NCBI GenBank assembly: GCA_028023455.1
Contig: JAQFVV010000042.1
Span: forward strand, 3,985,739-4,049,738
Reading direction: 5' to 3'
Source of the DNA: Epiperipatus broadwayi
Taxonomy: Eukaryota > Onychophora > Udeonychophora > Euonychophora > Peripatidae
DNA length: 64,000 bases
Shown here: in pieces, positions 1-12,655 of the stretch
Layout of the letters: each line of letters opens with the position of its first letter
Numbering within the stretch: position 1 is the first letter of the stretch
The notes under the pieces: model-generated
Database searches by the model: none
Told to the model about the DNA's origin: nothing
Seen by the model: the letters and a program-made list of their open reading frames with translations, nothing else
Made by a program: the position numbers and the translations under genes

Positions 1-164
1 CTATAAAAACAAACTAATGTAATGATTTAGGAAAAATTATAACAAAAGACTAATTTCACAGGCAACAAAAAATAAATATTACCAAATTATAAGAAAAGAA
101 TTTCTAACAAGTTGCATTAATTTTTATAAAAAAAAAAAAAACAAGAGATGCCACTGAAGGTTTA

Positions 165-3100
165 AGATGTATTTTGGGATATCCAGACAAAATGTTAAAT
201 GCAAGATTTTTGATCATTATCATTCCACTACAGAATGAAGATCTCTCCAAGTTTAATCCAATTTTTCTTTATCCACATCATTCCAGTAAAATTCCTTATC
301 ACATCCAATCAGCTCATACATAGTCTTTTACAATCTTGTATCTAATTTAAGACTTCAATTATCTATCTAATATATCTTCTTGCAATATATCCAGCCCAAC
401 TCTATTTCAGACTTTTAATTCTTTTAATGATGTCAATAATATATGTTTATTATCTAACCCGTGTATTTCATTTTCAATCCTTTCTTTTAACTGCCAATAT
501 ACATTTTCTATATGTCTTTATCATATGAAGTCTCTGTATTGCTTATTTATTAAGCTTTCAAATCTCAAATCCATATATAAGAACTGGTAAAACACATCTA
601 TTAAAAATCTATTTTTTCAAACATATAAGCATATTTCTTTCATATATTAAGTTATTTCTATAAAAAGTACTTAAAGTTTAATTCTGTGGTTAATTTCATC
701 AATTATGTTTCCATATGTATTAATAATCTAATTAAATTTTCTCTTTCTGTAAAACACCAATGAACATTACTTTAGATATTTTTAAATGTATCTTTAATAC
801 TACTTTAGAACTCTTATTTAATAGTTCTTGTAACATTTTCTAAAGCACTGAAGCATAATTTATCATCTATAAAATCTAGATGACTTAAATATGATTCACT
901 CCCCCCTTTTAGCTTCTCATTTTATTACACAAAATAACTCCCATAAAATTTTTAAAAATAAAATTTTGAAGATATGGAATCATTCTGACAGATTGGGCCA
1001 ACTAATCGTGACAATGATTTGTGCAGCCTCAAGTCATACATAAAAATAAATTTCAAATAAAAAAAACTTCAAATTTTATTTCGAAAGTATCTTGTTCAAT
1101 AACATTTTTAATAAAATGCATATCAAATGACTTGTCACAAAAATATTTATCATAACAACCATTATATCTCAAAAACAATATATTCTATCAAAAAATACTT
1201 CATACAAAACTTATTAGATTTTGTAATTCTACATTATTTTTGGCAAATAAAATTGTTCATAAAATGTATGCTTAATGAATTATCACAAATCATAATTTTG
1301 CTGATTATTCGATATACACCTGGGTCTCGTTTTATGCGGATTATTTTAATGTGATTTTGAAGTTATGCAATTCATTTTTCTTCTTAATATCTTTCATATT
1401 TCACTATATTTATTAGATATCAAGAAATTTAAATTATTAATAACTTTCTTTCACTTGAAATACTTTTTTTTTCTTCAAAAATATAACGTTATATTAGCAG
1501 CTAATGTGAATATGACCTGAAGCTTCTATGTAAATAACCTATTTATACTAATGAGTAAATAATAATAATAATAGATTTATACTTACATATAAAAATATCG
1601 CAATAAATATTCAAAAAAATTAAACTTTTAAAACGTATTTTGTTATATATAACAGAAATAAATAATCTTTTAGATTTTTAAAATAAAAAACGAAGATTTT
1701 ATAAACTGAAAATAATCTTTCTAATGATAATGTATAATCTTTTTGTTTTGATTGCGATTTCATTTTTTTAATATAGAAACAGAAAACAATTAACACGGCA
1801 TAAAGACTGAAAGTGGCGCTAGTTGTACATCACATCACGAATAAAAATAAAGTGGCTAACAGATTTCTCTGTGCATAACTGCTGAGAAATTCTTGACTTC
1901 GTTTAAGGAGAAGCCACAATACATTACATCACATCGAATATGATTTCTTACCAGTTTACAAACGAATGCTAGCAGTAATGATTAAAATATGCATGAAAAA
2001 TGTAAAATTAAATACTGTAGTTAATAAAAAAGTAAAAAAAGTTTGTCTTGTATTAATTTTTTTCAAATTATTTGAAATTTTTTATTAGTCATACTTTATT
2101 TGCTTATTTTTTTAATGTGAATTTTAAAATAATTTTTCTTTGTTGCTTTGCTTTTATGCGAATTCCGAAAATTACAGCACTTATCCCCCATTTTTCAAGG
2201 TAAATTAAGTCTATTTTTGTGCGATTTTTTTTAATGCGGATTTTCTGTGGAATCTATCTACCGCATAAAACAAGACCCAGGTGTATTTCAAAAACAATAA
2301 ATTTTACAGAAAAATGTCTTAAATTTTGAATACGATCATTTTTTACCTCATAAGTTTTTTCAAGTTTCATAAATTTTTGAGATGTTGGTAAACCAAGTTG
2401 AGTTGCATCAAGCCCAAAATTCTCATGAACAGATGTTGCCCAACAATTAGCATCTAAGTTAGTCTACAAAGACCGAGGCATCAAAATTTCATTACAAAAT
2501 TTTGTTTACAAAGTTATTGTAGGAACAATTATACACATATATACATATGGTACCAGAGAGCATCCTAAAATTGCCTGAAATAGATTTTAAAAGCTTTATT
2601 TAGTGTTAAAAGCCAGTTTCAGGAATGATTGCAATGCTTTTTCCTATTATGAGTAGTTCATGTACAAGCAGCTTGCTAGATATTATAGAAGCCAGTGTAG
2701 CACAAGGTCAGAAAAGTTTTCCCACCCATATCCTAACCAATGTTAATTTTCTCAGTATCATGATAAAAACTAATCACTGCTATTGCATTTTGATAAATAT
2801 TCTTCAAAATTCCAGAATTTTGATATATATATATATGTGATAATTCCAAAGCTTAAATATCACTACAGAAATGCTTTTAGAATCAAATGCCTTAACTTCA
2901 CAGCATAATAGCAACTCATATTCTTTCTATAACTTCCTTTAATATTTGTATATGATCAAAGGTCTAAAACCAATTTTAAATCCAGCTTGTTGATTTTATT
3001 GATTCAAGCCCAAAGTTCTCTATAAACAAATTGTAAAGAACTTAGTAAAAATCTTATATAGAACTAATATAAGATTTCTAATATCTTTTTCATCTTTTTT

Positions 3101-3540
3101 AAATATCAATATAACTGATTTATTCTTCCAGTCACCTGGTAGATCTTTATCATTTAGACATTTGATATATAGTGTTGCCAATAATTTATCTGTTTCTTCA
3201 CCAGTTTCTTTTATAATGGCAACAATAATTCCATCATTTTCTGTCTCAGCTCTTTATTTGAAATACTTGGTATTTCAAAGATCTAATTGTAGGGGCTAGT
3301 TTGTTTTCTTGTTTTTTAATTACTATATAGTTCTTTGTAAGACCACATACCTCATGAAGTCATTTCTCATTAAAAGTTTCATCTTTTCTTATTATTAAAA
3401 TAACTTTCCTTCCAATACCACGATACTACCTTATGCTTTTGAAATTTCTGTTCTCTTTTATAGTTTTCTCTGCCAACTCAATTACACTTTCTTACAACAA
3501 CATTAACTTCTTTTTTAAACCATTTTATAGAATTCTATAC
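165..3540 (-). pseudogene. Dead RTE-type non-LTR retrotransposon, interrupted
   Basis: Two minus-strand blocks read as reverse transcriptase. Block 2600-3540 gives ETGEETDKLLATLYIKCLND, then LPGDWKNKSVILIFKK, then NQQAGFKIGF and a KAFDSK motif, as in the RTE finger/palm region. Block 165-645 gives RCVLPVLIYGFEI, RKCILAVKRKD, SWAGYIARR and a final KLGEIFIL*WNDND, matching the end of RTE proteins (known consensus ...WAGHIARR...LGEAYVQQW). Stops and frameshifts are frequent, many at former tryptophan codons. The catalytic FADD box was not found. A TA-flanked MITE (1317-2283) lies between the blocks. The middle region is too decayed to align. Confidence 0.75.
1317..2283. mobile_element. TA-flanked non-autonomous DNA transposon, copy 1
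   Basis: A 967-bp element with about 23-bp terminal inverted repeats, starting CACCTGGGTCTCGTTTTATG and ending with its complement. TA duplications sit at 1315-1316 and 2284-2285, as for Tc1/mariner/pogo-type elements. It has no transposase frame. GCGGATT/GCGATT-like strings recur inside both ends. A second copy about 95% alike lies at 16909-17871. It sits inside the dead RTE LINE, so it is the younger insertion. Confidence 0.9.
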
Positions 3541-3819
3541 TATGCAAGCACTAACTTAAATTTGTTGGAGTATTTTTGAAAGTTACAGATATATATACTT
3601 TCCAGATTTTTAAAAAAAAAAAAGCAATTAATAAAATTAAGTAAATTATACAGGTGAATATATTGAAACAATAATTCTAAAAAATATAAATATATGGGCA
3701 AGTATTGTTAACTGGTTGTAGTACTATTATCTAGTTGCACTATCGACCTTACAGAAAAAAAATGTAAAATGAGTTATACTTTTATTTCCTATTACATATA
3801 TAAACACAAGGGTGTGTGT

Positions 3820-3945
3820 GGCCCTGCATGAATTATTGCATTGATAAAGTAAAGACTCTAAACTCAAGGTTTACAGATCGCAGTTCAGTCTATCATTTCT
3901 GGGGCTCAAATTTTTTATGAACTCTTGAGCAATACAACTATTTGA
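3820..3945 (+). repeat. Decayed tRNA-derived SINE
   Basis: A head of the same family seen reversed at 8636-8750, 37643-37742 and 48815-48940. It has an A-box-like region followed about 50 bp later by a B-box-like GGGGCTCAAATTT, then an AT-rich tail. Strongly diverged. Confidence 0.4.
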
Positions 3946-4913
3946 TAAATTTTTGTCTGCTGTGTGTGTATATATATATAAATAATTTTAAAAGCACCAG
4001 GATAAATTAGAAATTAATATAAATACACCTATATCTAATAACTTTTACAATTTCTAGCCAATCATTACTGAAAAAAAAAAAAACCAATCATTCTGCAAAT
4101 CATATATATTTAAATGTCAAATACCTTTCATCAACTATCATGGAATGTTGCTAATTCTCCATATCAATACAGAAATAACATATATACACAAGAAAATGTA
4201 GAACAAATGCAAACTAGATAGAAAATAATTAAATATAAGTGGCAATGGCAATTAAGACAATATAAATATTTTTATAAGTTAAGAAAATGATAAAAAAGAT
4301 AATGGGAAAAAAACAACTTAAAGACTGAATTAGTAATTTATTCAAAATATGGAAATATCATTATATGGTTTTGTCTGAAATGTTTGCTAAATTAATTGTG
4401 AAAAACAGATTTAAAATCCTAAAAATGTTAAAAAAGAGAGAGAGAGAGAGATAGTAGCAATGTCATTAATGAATAACTTGAAGAATAAAAAAATTGTTTT
4501 GGGGACAATCCAAGAAACAAACACGGATTTTAAATAAAAAATTATTGTAATAAAATAAAAAATATGACTTTAAAGAAAGGTTGTTAAAGAATTCAAACTT
4601 TTTATTTATTCTTTTCCAAATACATCCAACTATTAATATATACTGATTATAGAACCCATTTCAAATGGTTTTATTCTCCTTCTTTATGCTGATATTGCTG
4701 GATTCATGAATATTGATTTTAAGATGATGTTCTAGACAACTAGCCTATTCTACCAAAAGCAAGTTAGTAAAATTATCTACATGTATCCTCCAAGCATATG
4801 GATTATCACATTATAATGACTTGTGTGTGATAATGGGTTTGGAAACATTTATTAACCTTGCCCTTTAAAATAAAAAATGGTGAAATCAGTACTCTTATTT
4901 CTATGAGTATTAC
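3946..4913. other. AT-rich intergenic DNA
   Basis: No gene seen. It contains an (AG)n microsatellite at 4434-4451 and several poly-A runs. Confidence 0.6.
4434..4451. repeat. (AG)n microsatellite
   Basis: About nine AG units after a poly-A run. Confidence 0.9.
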
Positions 4914-5215
4914 CTTTAGCAGAATAATCTAGTTGGTTAGAGCATCACTTTAAATTTAGTTCTCATAAATATTGATGGTTTCTAGTTCAATTTTAACATT
5001 AAGACTGTCACTGATTAGACCAGCAACACCTGAAGAGAAAGACTAATACTACTGGAAACAGAGTTATTACTAAAAGTTAAATACATTTGGAAAAGTATAA
5101 AAAAAAAGTGTGAATTTTTCTAAAAGTATTCAACACTTCAATTAGATTATGAAAATATTTCAATATATAAAACTACTAATAAAATCTATTCTCATAAACC
5201 CTTCAGACAAACATA
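4914..5215 (+). repeat. tRNA-derived SINE (CAGCAACACCTGAA family)
   Basis: The pol III promoter is visible as A-box TAGTTGGTTAGAGCA and a B-box-like GTTTCTAGTTCAATTTT. A conserved body ACCAGCAACACCTGAAGA and a tail ending in CTTCAGACAAAC follow. Copies lie at 12345-12655 and 58320-58617. Confidence 0.55.
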
Positions 5216-8200
5216 AACAAAGACAATTGTGTTTATTAAGAGCAAAAAACTGTGATAAAATTTGGAATAATTTAAAAAATATACAAAAGCAGCTCTATAG
5301 ATAAAGATCACCATTTATTAACATTAAAATAAAATCTTTTGGATTATAAATACTATAAGCATGTTGTAGATATATGTACATGTAGACATTCACAAACAAG
5401 TATATAATATATATATACTGTCCAATATTAAAGTAATTTTAAATGAGAAACTGTTTACTTCATTATACACACACATTGCTCGATATACAAACTACTATTC
5501 CCAAAAGAAATGACACAATTACATACCATGCAAGGCAAATAAATACACCGGGTAGTCTATTGAGATAAAAACTTCTAATATGATTCAGAAAAAACAACAG
5601 CATAGACTACACATTTTAATTATGAAACACTGAGATGTGAACATGCTGCTCATATGCAAGAGAAGAGTGATTATTGTGATGGAGCACTACATGCCAATGT
5701 TGTTACTACTTGTAAACTTGACAATCACTGAAGTCTATATAAAAATATTTGTCAATGAACATGATGGCATTATTTCTGTTGTCATGCTGACCAACTACTT
5801 TCTAAACTTGCCGATGCTTTGTGATAATCAATAATTTAATTGAACAACAAGTCATTCAACATTAGCACACTGGAAGTGATAAGTTGAGCTATGATTTGAG
5901 AATCTTCAATACTCAAGTCTGTTACTTCAACGTTGTGCTTACTCATACAGCTATACTTTATAGCCAATTGGAATCATTCCAAAAGCTGGAAAAGTTCATC
6001 CTGCATCTGCTAATCTTAAATTCACCAATAATACATATGCTAAAATGTTCACTGTTATCATTACTGTCCATCAAATATTCTCTCTAGTAATATAGAGAAG
6101 AAATATATAAATAAATCTATCTAGGTTGTCATATGTTCGACTACTATAACGCTTTTGTAAATACTAAAGGAGGCTTTGTAGAACTAGTTAGAAGAATATA
6201 ACCAATTGTTCATTCATACCAATTAATTTGTTCTGCAATTCATATGTGTTAAAAGACATGAAATATGTAATCGTGTTAATGATGAGATCTAGTTATCTTC
6301 AATTCCTGAATATGGTATAACAATGATTAATTTTCCAAAATAGTCTAGTTTTATATTTATACCATTTGTATCTCCCATGAAATTGATGCTAACTCCAATT
6401 ATTTCCATTTTTTTATATATTTGGCTCATCACTGTTCATATAAAACCCGATTAATTTTTTTCTTATATAATAATTGAATAAATTCTCCTATCTTTATACA
6501 GTTTTTACAATGTGATAATTTATTCAACATGACAAACCCTTGTTATAGTTTTGGCTGTCAAGCAGTCTTTTTTAGAGTTATAACATATAAGTATATATGA
6601 ACACAGCAACCCAATACAAAGAAAAAAATATTTGCTTGAGATACAAAAATTAATTAATTTATAAAGATATAAGTAAAGAAGTAAACGAAGAATTAAAATA
6701 AACATTTTCTTCTTGATCAGACAATTTTTATATCAAGAAGTCATATTATTTCATCTTATCAGTTGACTTTATTATGCTTATAATTTTAATAAAGGACAAA
6801 TGAATGAATATTCTTGAAAACTTGACTCATTCAAAAAAAAAATGTTTAAATTGTCCTCTGATATTACTTTATATATTCCATAAAAATCATTGTTAATTAT
6901 TATAAAGAATTTAAATATTTATTATTAATTCACATATATTCAAACACAATGAAATCGTCAAACCTAAATAAACAGTCAGAGTTAAGAATAAAAAAAACTT
7001 GAGTGATATTGAGAAAGTATGCAGGTATGGTAAAAGGCATTTGGCACTGTGCCAAAAATGTTCTCTATCAAAATTCCAACATGTTTGGAACCTGCCTTGA
7101 TACTGTAACACACAAATTCCAGTATTGATAAATGCTTGGATGATTAATTCTTTCAATTTCCTTTCAAAAACATTTCCAATATGTTTAGGTAATTGTTGTC
7201 ATTTGCTGTTGTATTAAAAAATTCTAGTCCCATTTTGTATTCAATGAATAAATAAATAGTTCATCCCAGATAATGATGCCTGACTGATTTACTTCAACTG
7301 TGATAATCACAAAAAAATTTTCATCTACTCGGTAGACATAATATGCCTGTTAACATGGCCTAACAATTTGAAAACATTGAACTCATTGCAACAAATTTAT
7401 CTATGATGTACATCTGACAATTGTCAAGATGTGTTAATAAAATAGTGTCAAATGTCTGCTGCTATGTTCTATACACTTGCTTTGCATTTTCAATCTTCAA
7501 TATTGCTTCGGAATTCATTTTCTTTGCTCTTCTCTTAGATTCTGTGACCATTCTCAATAACAGCAAAATAAAAATAAATTATAAAAAAATAACATCGATG
7601 TGCAATATTGTGTAATTATTTTTAGTCCATTCTGTATAATTTTAAAAAATAAGCATTTGCAAATTATATACTATATATAACAAATAACATCAAAGTTTGA
7701 TAGCTGTGTTTTTTAATTAATTTAGCCTTTATTAACTTTAATAAACCTACATGAATAAATATTTACTTATAAATAAGTATATATAATTCTAATGATTTTA
7801 ACAAGCTCATAAATAACTTACAAACTTGGTTGTTTTATGAATAATTTTAAGTATAGAGATACAGGCTTGTAGCCAACTCAGTTGGCCATCCTTAAATGAG
7901 TATGTAGCTGTTATTAGTTGGAAGATAAAGGTCTCAGATTAATATGGATTAGTCAGATGAGCATTGTTGCATTAACTCTAAAAACAAAAAATATGATTTG
8001 TAAAATGATTGTGACTTTTATTGATAAGAGAGATACCTTACTCCTACAGACATTGGGCTCATAGTTTACTTTAATCTTTATATATATTTATTATATAAAT
8101 GTATATGTATAAATGCATTTGTAAATATTTTAGGATGATTATTATATAATAAAAGACTCTCATGTGTGGATGGGATAAATGTAGTTATATTTCTATAACT

Positions 8201-8635
8201 TCATAATTTAAATGAAATTTTTTTTTATAAACTAATTTCTTAATACTTCTATTATTAATATCAATTCAAACAGAATAATATAAGCATATGTCAGTGAAAA
8301 ATTCTGAAAAAAAAAATAATTTTTTTTTACATTTACACACATGTATAAGTATGTTGAGCAGGTATGAGTAACTGAACAATAACCAAGCAATAATGATCAC
8401 TGTCAATGAAAGTTTTTTTTGACACATACATATATACAGAACCCATCTTTATTATCTACATTAAATTTATTAAAATTTTCACAACAAAAATTTTAAGTAA
8501 ATAAATAAATAAAATGCAAAATGATTTCCTATACCCCTTTAATTTTTTAGGTGAAATAATAAAACTAATATAAACTTAAAGTTTGAAACAACAAATGCTC
8601 TCATTCAACAATAAAATAATCGAATGGCTTTATTA
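5216..8635. other. AT-rich intergenic DNA with old coding-like scraps
   Basis: No gene can be supported. 5640-6090 and, on the minus strand, 6911-7615 are somewhat richer in G+C and read as protein-like fragments broken by stops, for example SKRRAKKMNSEAILKIENAK from about 7560 downward. They suggest old unrecognised transposon coding sequence. 7860-7980 resembles a tRNA-like SINE fragment. Confidence 0.45.
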
Positions 8636-8750
8636 CTTGAGAATTCATAAAAAATTTGAACCCGAGAAATTATAAAGCTGATCTGTGGACCTTAATCTCC
8701 AGAACCTGCCATTCGACCAGTTCACCAAATCATGCAATGCAACAATAAAA
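8636..8750 (-). repeat. Decayed tRNA-derived SINE, reverse orientation
   Basis: The reverse complement begins GTTGCATTGCATGATTTGG and carries the B-box-like CGGGTTCAAATTT, matching the 3820-3945 copy. Confidence 0.45.
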
Positions 8751-11700
8751 ATGTATTTTGATATAAAAAAAATAAATTATTCAAAACAATCATAAACAAA
8801 TATTTTATTAATTCATTTCTAAATAATTTATGAATACTTCCATGCAACCCACATAAACTCAATCTAATTGCTGGTGTTGAAGAGTTTCTAAAATATGTGC
8901 TACACAATAATAAATTATTCCCATATATTATGTTGAAAATTTTATAATTAGGAAGAATATCATTAAAGTGTATCATAGTCATGTCTCATAAAAAATTGAG
9001 TGTATTTTTCTTAAAATTCTTTCTTCTTAATTGATTTGAAACATGAAGCATTTGTTTCTTGTGATAACTTTCTGAATAATTTTTGTAGTCTTATTTTTCA
9101 GATGTGTACATATCTAAGCAAATATTCTTGCATTAACTGATCAAGGTCACCATTTACAGTCAATCATAATAATTTATGCTTTTTTTTTTCAAATGATCAA
9201 ACAATCTATTAAATGAGTTCTGTCAGAATACTACATAGTAAATTCTTTAGCAATTGAATTTTGCAAGGAACTATACTATATATTTTGTACATGAGATCCA
9301 ATTTCTATCTTTTTTTTTATTAATTTATACAATATAGAACATTAATCAGAAAATAATAATAAAAAATAAAATTAGAATAAATTGTCCATGGTTTTGATTT
9401 CCAGTATCCTAAATATACATTTTCTAAAATGAAAATATAAAATAAAAAAAAACTACATGTTTATTAATATCAATGTTAAAACAGAAAAAAATAACTAAAA
9501 ATTAATATAAAAAATCATGCTTTTGTTTTGCATAATTATATCAGCAAAAACTGACAATTTATTCCTGATGTGAATATGTGTGTGTACGATACAAATAAAT
9601 TTAGCATACATAAATATATACTACAATTATATTTAAATATAAAAAAAATATTTTTTTTAATTCAAATGAATCATTAAAATTGAACTTGAAAATTGTTATA
9701 GAAATAGTATTTAAATTTCACCACAAAAAGCTTGACCAAAAATATAAACACCACAAGGCGGTGCGCATTTCCTGTAAATAAATCTCATTTCTAAGAAATC
9801 TCACAATTAAAATAGCTTATTTGCTAAAATAGCAATCTTATTAATCAATTAGCTTTAATCCAGAAAAATTATTAACCACATATAAATTTAAATGGGGAAT
9901 TTTTTTTTTTCCTCAAAAGGTTATAAAAATTTTTAAAAAAGAAAGCTTTATGATTAAAATAAAGCACTATAGCTTCATTGTATAATAAATTTTGCCACAA
10001 TACATTTCAATAAACCTAATGATAACTACTCTGAAAGTTTTTAGTTTTTATCATGAATAATATATTTTAAAAAATGTACTGAATAAATGCCAACTAATTA
10101 AAAAACAGTTACTGACTATAAAAACTTGACACAACTTATGGAATATTAAAAAACTTGTCAAAAAAATATATATATATTTTTGCAAGTAGAATAATTTTGA
10201 TAAAACAATATTTAATAATAGTATTTGAAAATTTTAAATTACTTTTTCATAATGTTTATTTCTTATTATAGTTTTTATATGTGTGATGTTTACATATTTA
10301 TATTCTAATGAGGAAAGATAAAATATTAACAAAATGTTGAGATACAATAATAAACTCAATTCTTTCAAACCTTGCTTTAATAACTAAAATGAGAAAGACG
10401 TTAAATTACTTTCAGATGAAAAACTAATATGCCTTCAAAATTGTTTTTTTCTTTTATTTCTAATTAATCAAAATATACTATTTTGAAAGCTTTAATATAT
10501 CTGTGTATATCAAAGGAGTATTTTAAAAACTTTAATATGTCTATGTATATCAAAGGAGTATAACTTTACTCCTTTTATGGTTTTCTTTCTACAAATTTTC
10601 ACTAAAGCTCACACCAAAAAAAGTATATCATCTTTGAAAAAAAATCCAATATTTTACTATAGCAATCTATCATCAAAATGGCTGCTATTATTATATTTGG
10701 CTATGATATTTATGAACTATTGCAACTTACAAAAAATAATTACAGAATTACAAAAAATCAATATATTTTCTTGTTCAATGTTCATTCAAATCAACAGCTA
10801 TAAAAAATGATATACAATAATCACAGATATTGGTAGAAAAAAAAAGAGAAAACATTCATAAACAAAATAAAAATGATAAATTTAATGCATTTAAAATAAA
10901 ATAAATATACTATATTTACCTTTATTATATTATGCAATGTATTTAGGAGACAAATCCAACTTAAAATTAATTTTAGTAATGAAGCAATCTCTTTCTTGTA
11001 AGAATGTTCAAAAAGCTCTTACAATTTTATTAAAAATGAAAAACAATTATTTTATATAAAATATTTATTTAAATAAATTCTTATATTAAAACAAATAATA
11101 TATATATATACACAAACACATTTTGCTTTTTCTATATTAGATAATTATTTGTTGTCCCTTTTTTTTAAAAAAAAAAAAAAAATTTAAATAATTAAAATTT
11201 TAAAAAAGGCAATGTTTTAAAACAATGAACATGTATGAGCAAATGTTTGCCATATAGGTTAAATTATAATTTTTTTATTAAAGCACATCAATAAAGAGTA
11301 TATACAAACCATTATTCATTTTTTAAGATTTGTAATTTTTAATGAGCTTTTTTTAAAACAAATTTGGATAGATTTTAAGGTCCAATCTAGTATTTAAATC
11401 ATTTGAGTTATTCAATCACATATATACTACCTTCATCATAGTAAAAATGTATACAAGAATTATGGCAAGTATTTTTCAACCATAAAATCTTACACTTACA
11501 TATGCAATATGAAAAAATGAAGCACAGTATTTGATAAATTAAAAATTTCACAAACTTTTAAAATAACTTTAAGTAATAAAAATATAATTATTTTGCTTTT
11601 AAAACTTCAATTTCAATCATAAATTTCAAAAATTATTTTATTAACATAATTAACTAGAGGCATTTAAAAGAAAATCCACAAGAGCGGCTTTTAATTTAAA

Positions 11701-12344
11701 TAACATATACGAGGAAAATAATAAAATATATGAATATTTTTGATTTCTTATTTAATTTAAATAATAAAAATGGGTATGTTTTAAAGCTAATTTCCTTCTG
11801 CTAATCTAATTAATAAAACTATATTACACTTTGAATCCCTTTCAAAATATAATTTTAGTAAAAAAATATTAACATATCTAGTAATCAAAAATACACACTA
11901 ACATTATTTTTCAGTGTATATTACATATGCATTTAAAAAGTAATAGGAAAAATAATGACTCTACATCTGTTGAAACAGAAAAATAATTAATTTGTTTTAG
12001 AAAATTATAACATATATATATCAAAACAAAACATTTCATGACAAGACTGCATTTAATAGTATTAATATTTCTCCTTACTCCATAACAAATTCTATTAGCA
12101 TGAACAATCAATGGAAATCTGACATTAGTAAAACAGATTCCTACAATTACTTTTTAAAATTATTGGTGTCTAGTAGAAAGGGCTATTTTTGCAATAATAT
12201 GTATCAAGTGGTCATGTTTTGCTCATATGTTACTCCAGAAAACAGTTTGAAATTTCATACTTTAAAGCTCCAATTATATTAGATCACTGCTATTAATGTG
12301 TTATATTCAAAAATTAAAATTATATAATATAAACTTAATCAAGA
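8751..12344. other. AT-saturated intergenic DNA
   Basis: No gene or element was recognised apart from a short tandem repeat at 10486-10566. The 10577-10810 and 11911-12111 frames are low-complexity and show no family features. Confidence 0.6.
10486..10566. repeat. Two-unit tandem repeat, 40-bp period
   Basis: Two adjacent units share ATATCAAAGGAGTA at 10507 and 10547 with a few substitutions between them. Confidence 0.75.
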
Positions 12345-12655
12345 TAAGTGGTTAAAACGTGATAATATGTTGGACTATTTCCATCATCTATCATTAAATA
12401 TTGAATGTATATAAAAATATGCTAATATTCTCACTGGTCAGGCCAGCAACACCTGAAAAAAAATGGAGTGGAAAATACTATTACTCAAAATGTTGTATAA
12501 TTACTAACCTATGTTGTCTATTTGTGTTATTAGTAACAAGTTGTTTATATTTGAAAAGTTTAAAGAAAGTTTCAACATTTAAGGATAGATGATGGAAATG
12601 TGCAAGATATTATCACATCTAATATACCATCATCACAAACCTTCAGGCAAATACT
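12345..12655 (+). repeat. tRNA-derived SINE (CAGCAACACCTGAA family)
   Basis: It shares TCAGGCCAGCAACACCTGAA, the AGATGATGGAAAT tail element and the final CTTCAGGCAAA with copies at 4914 and 58320. The tRNA-like head is badly eroded. Confidence 0.5.
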
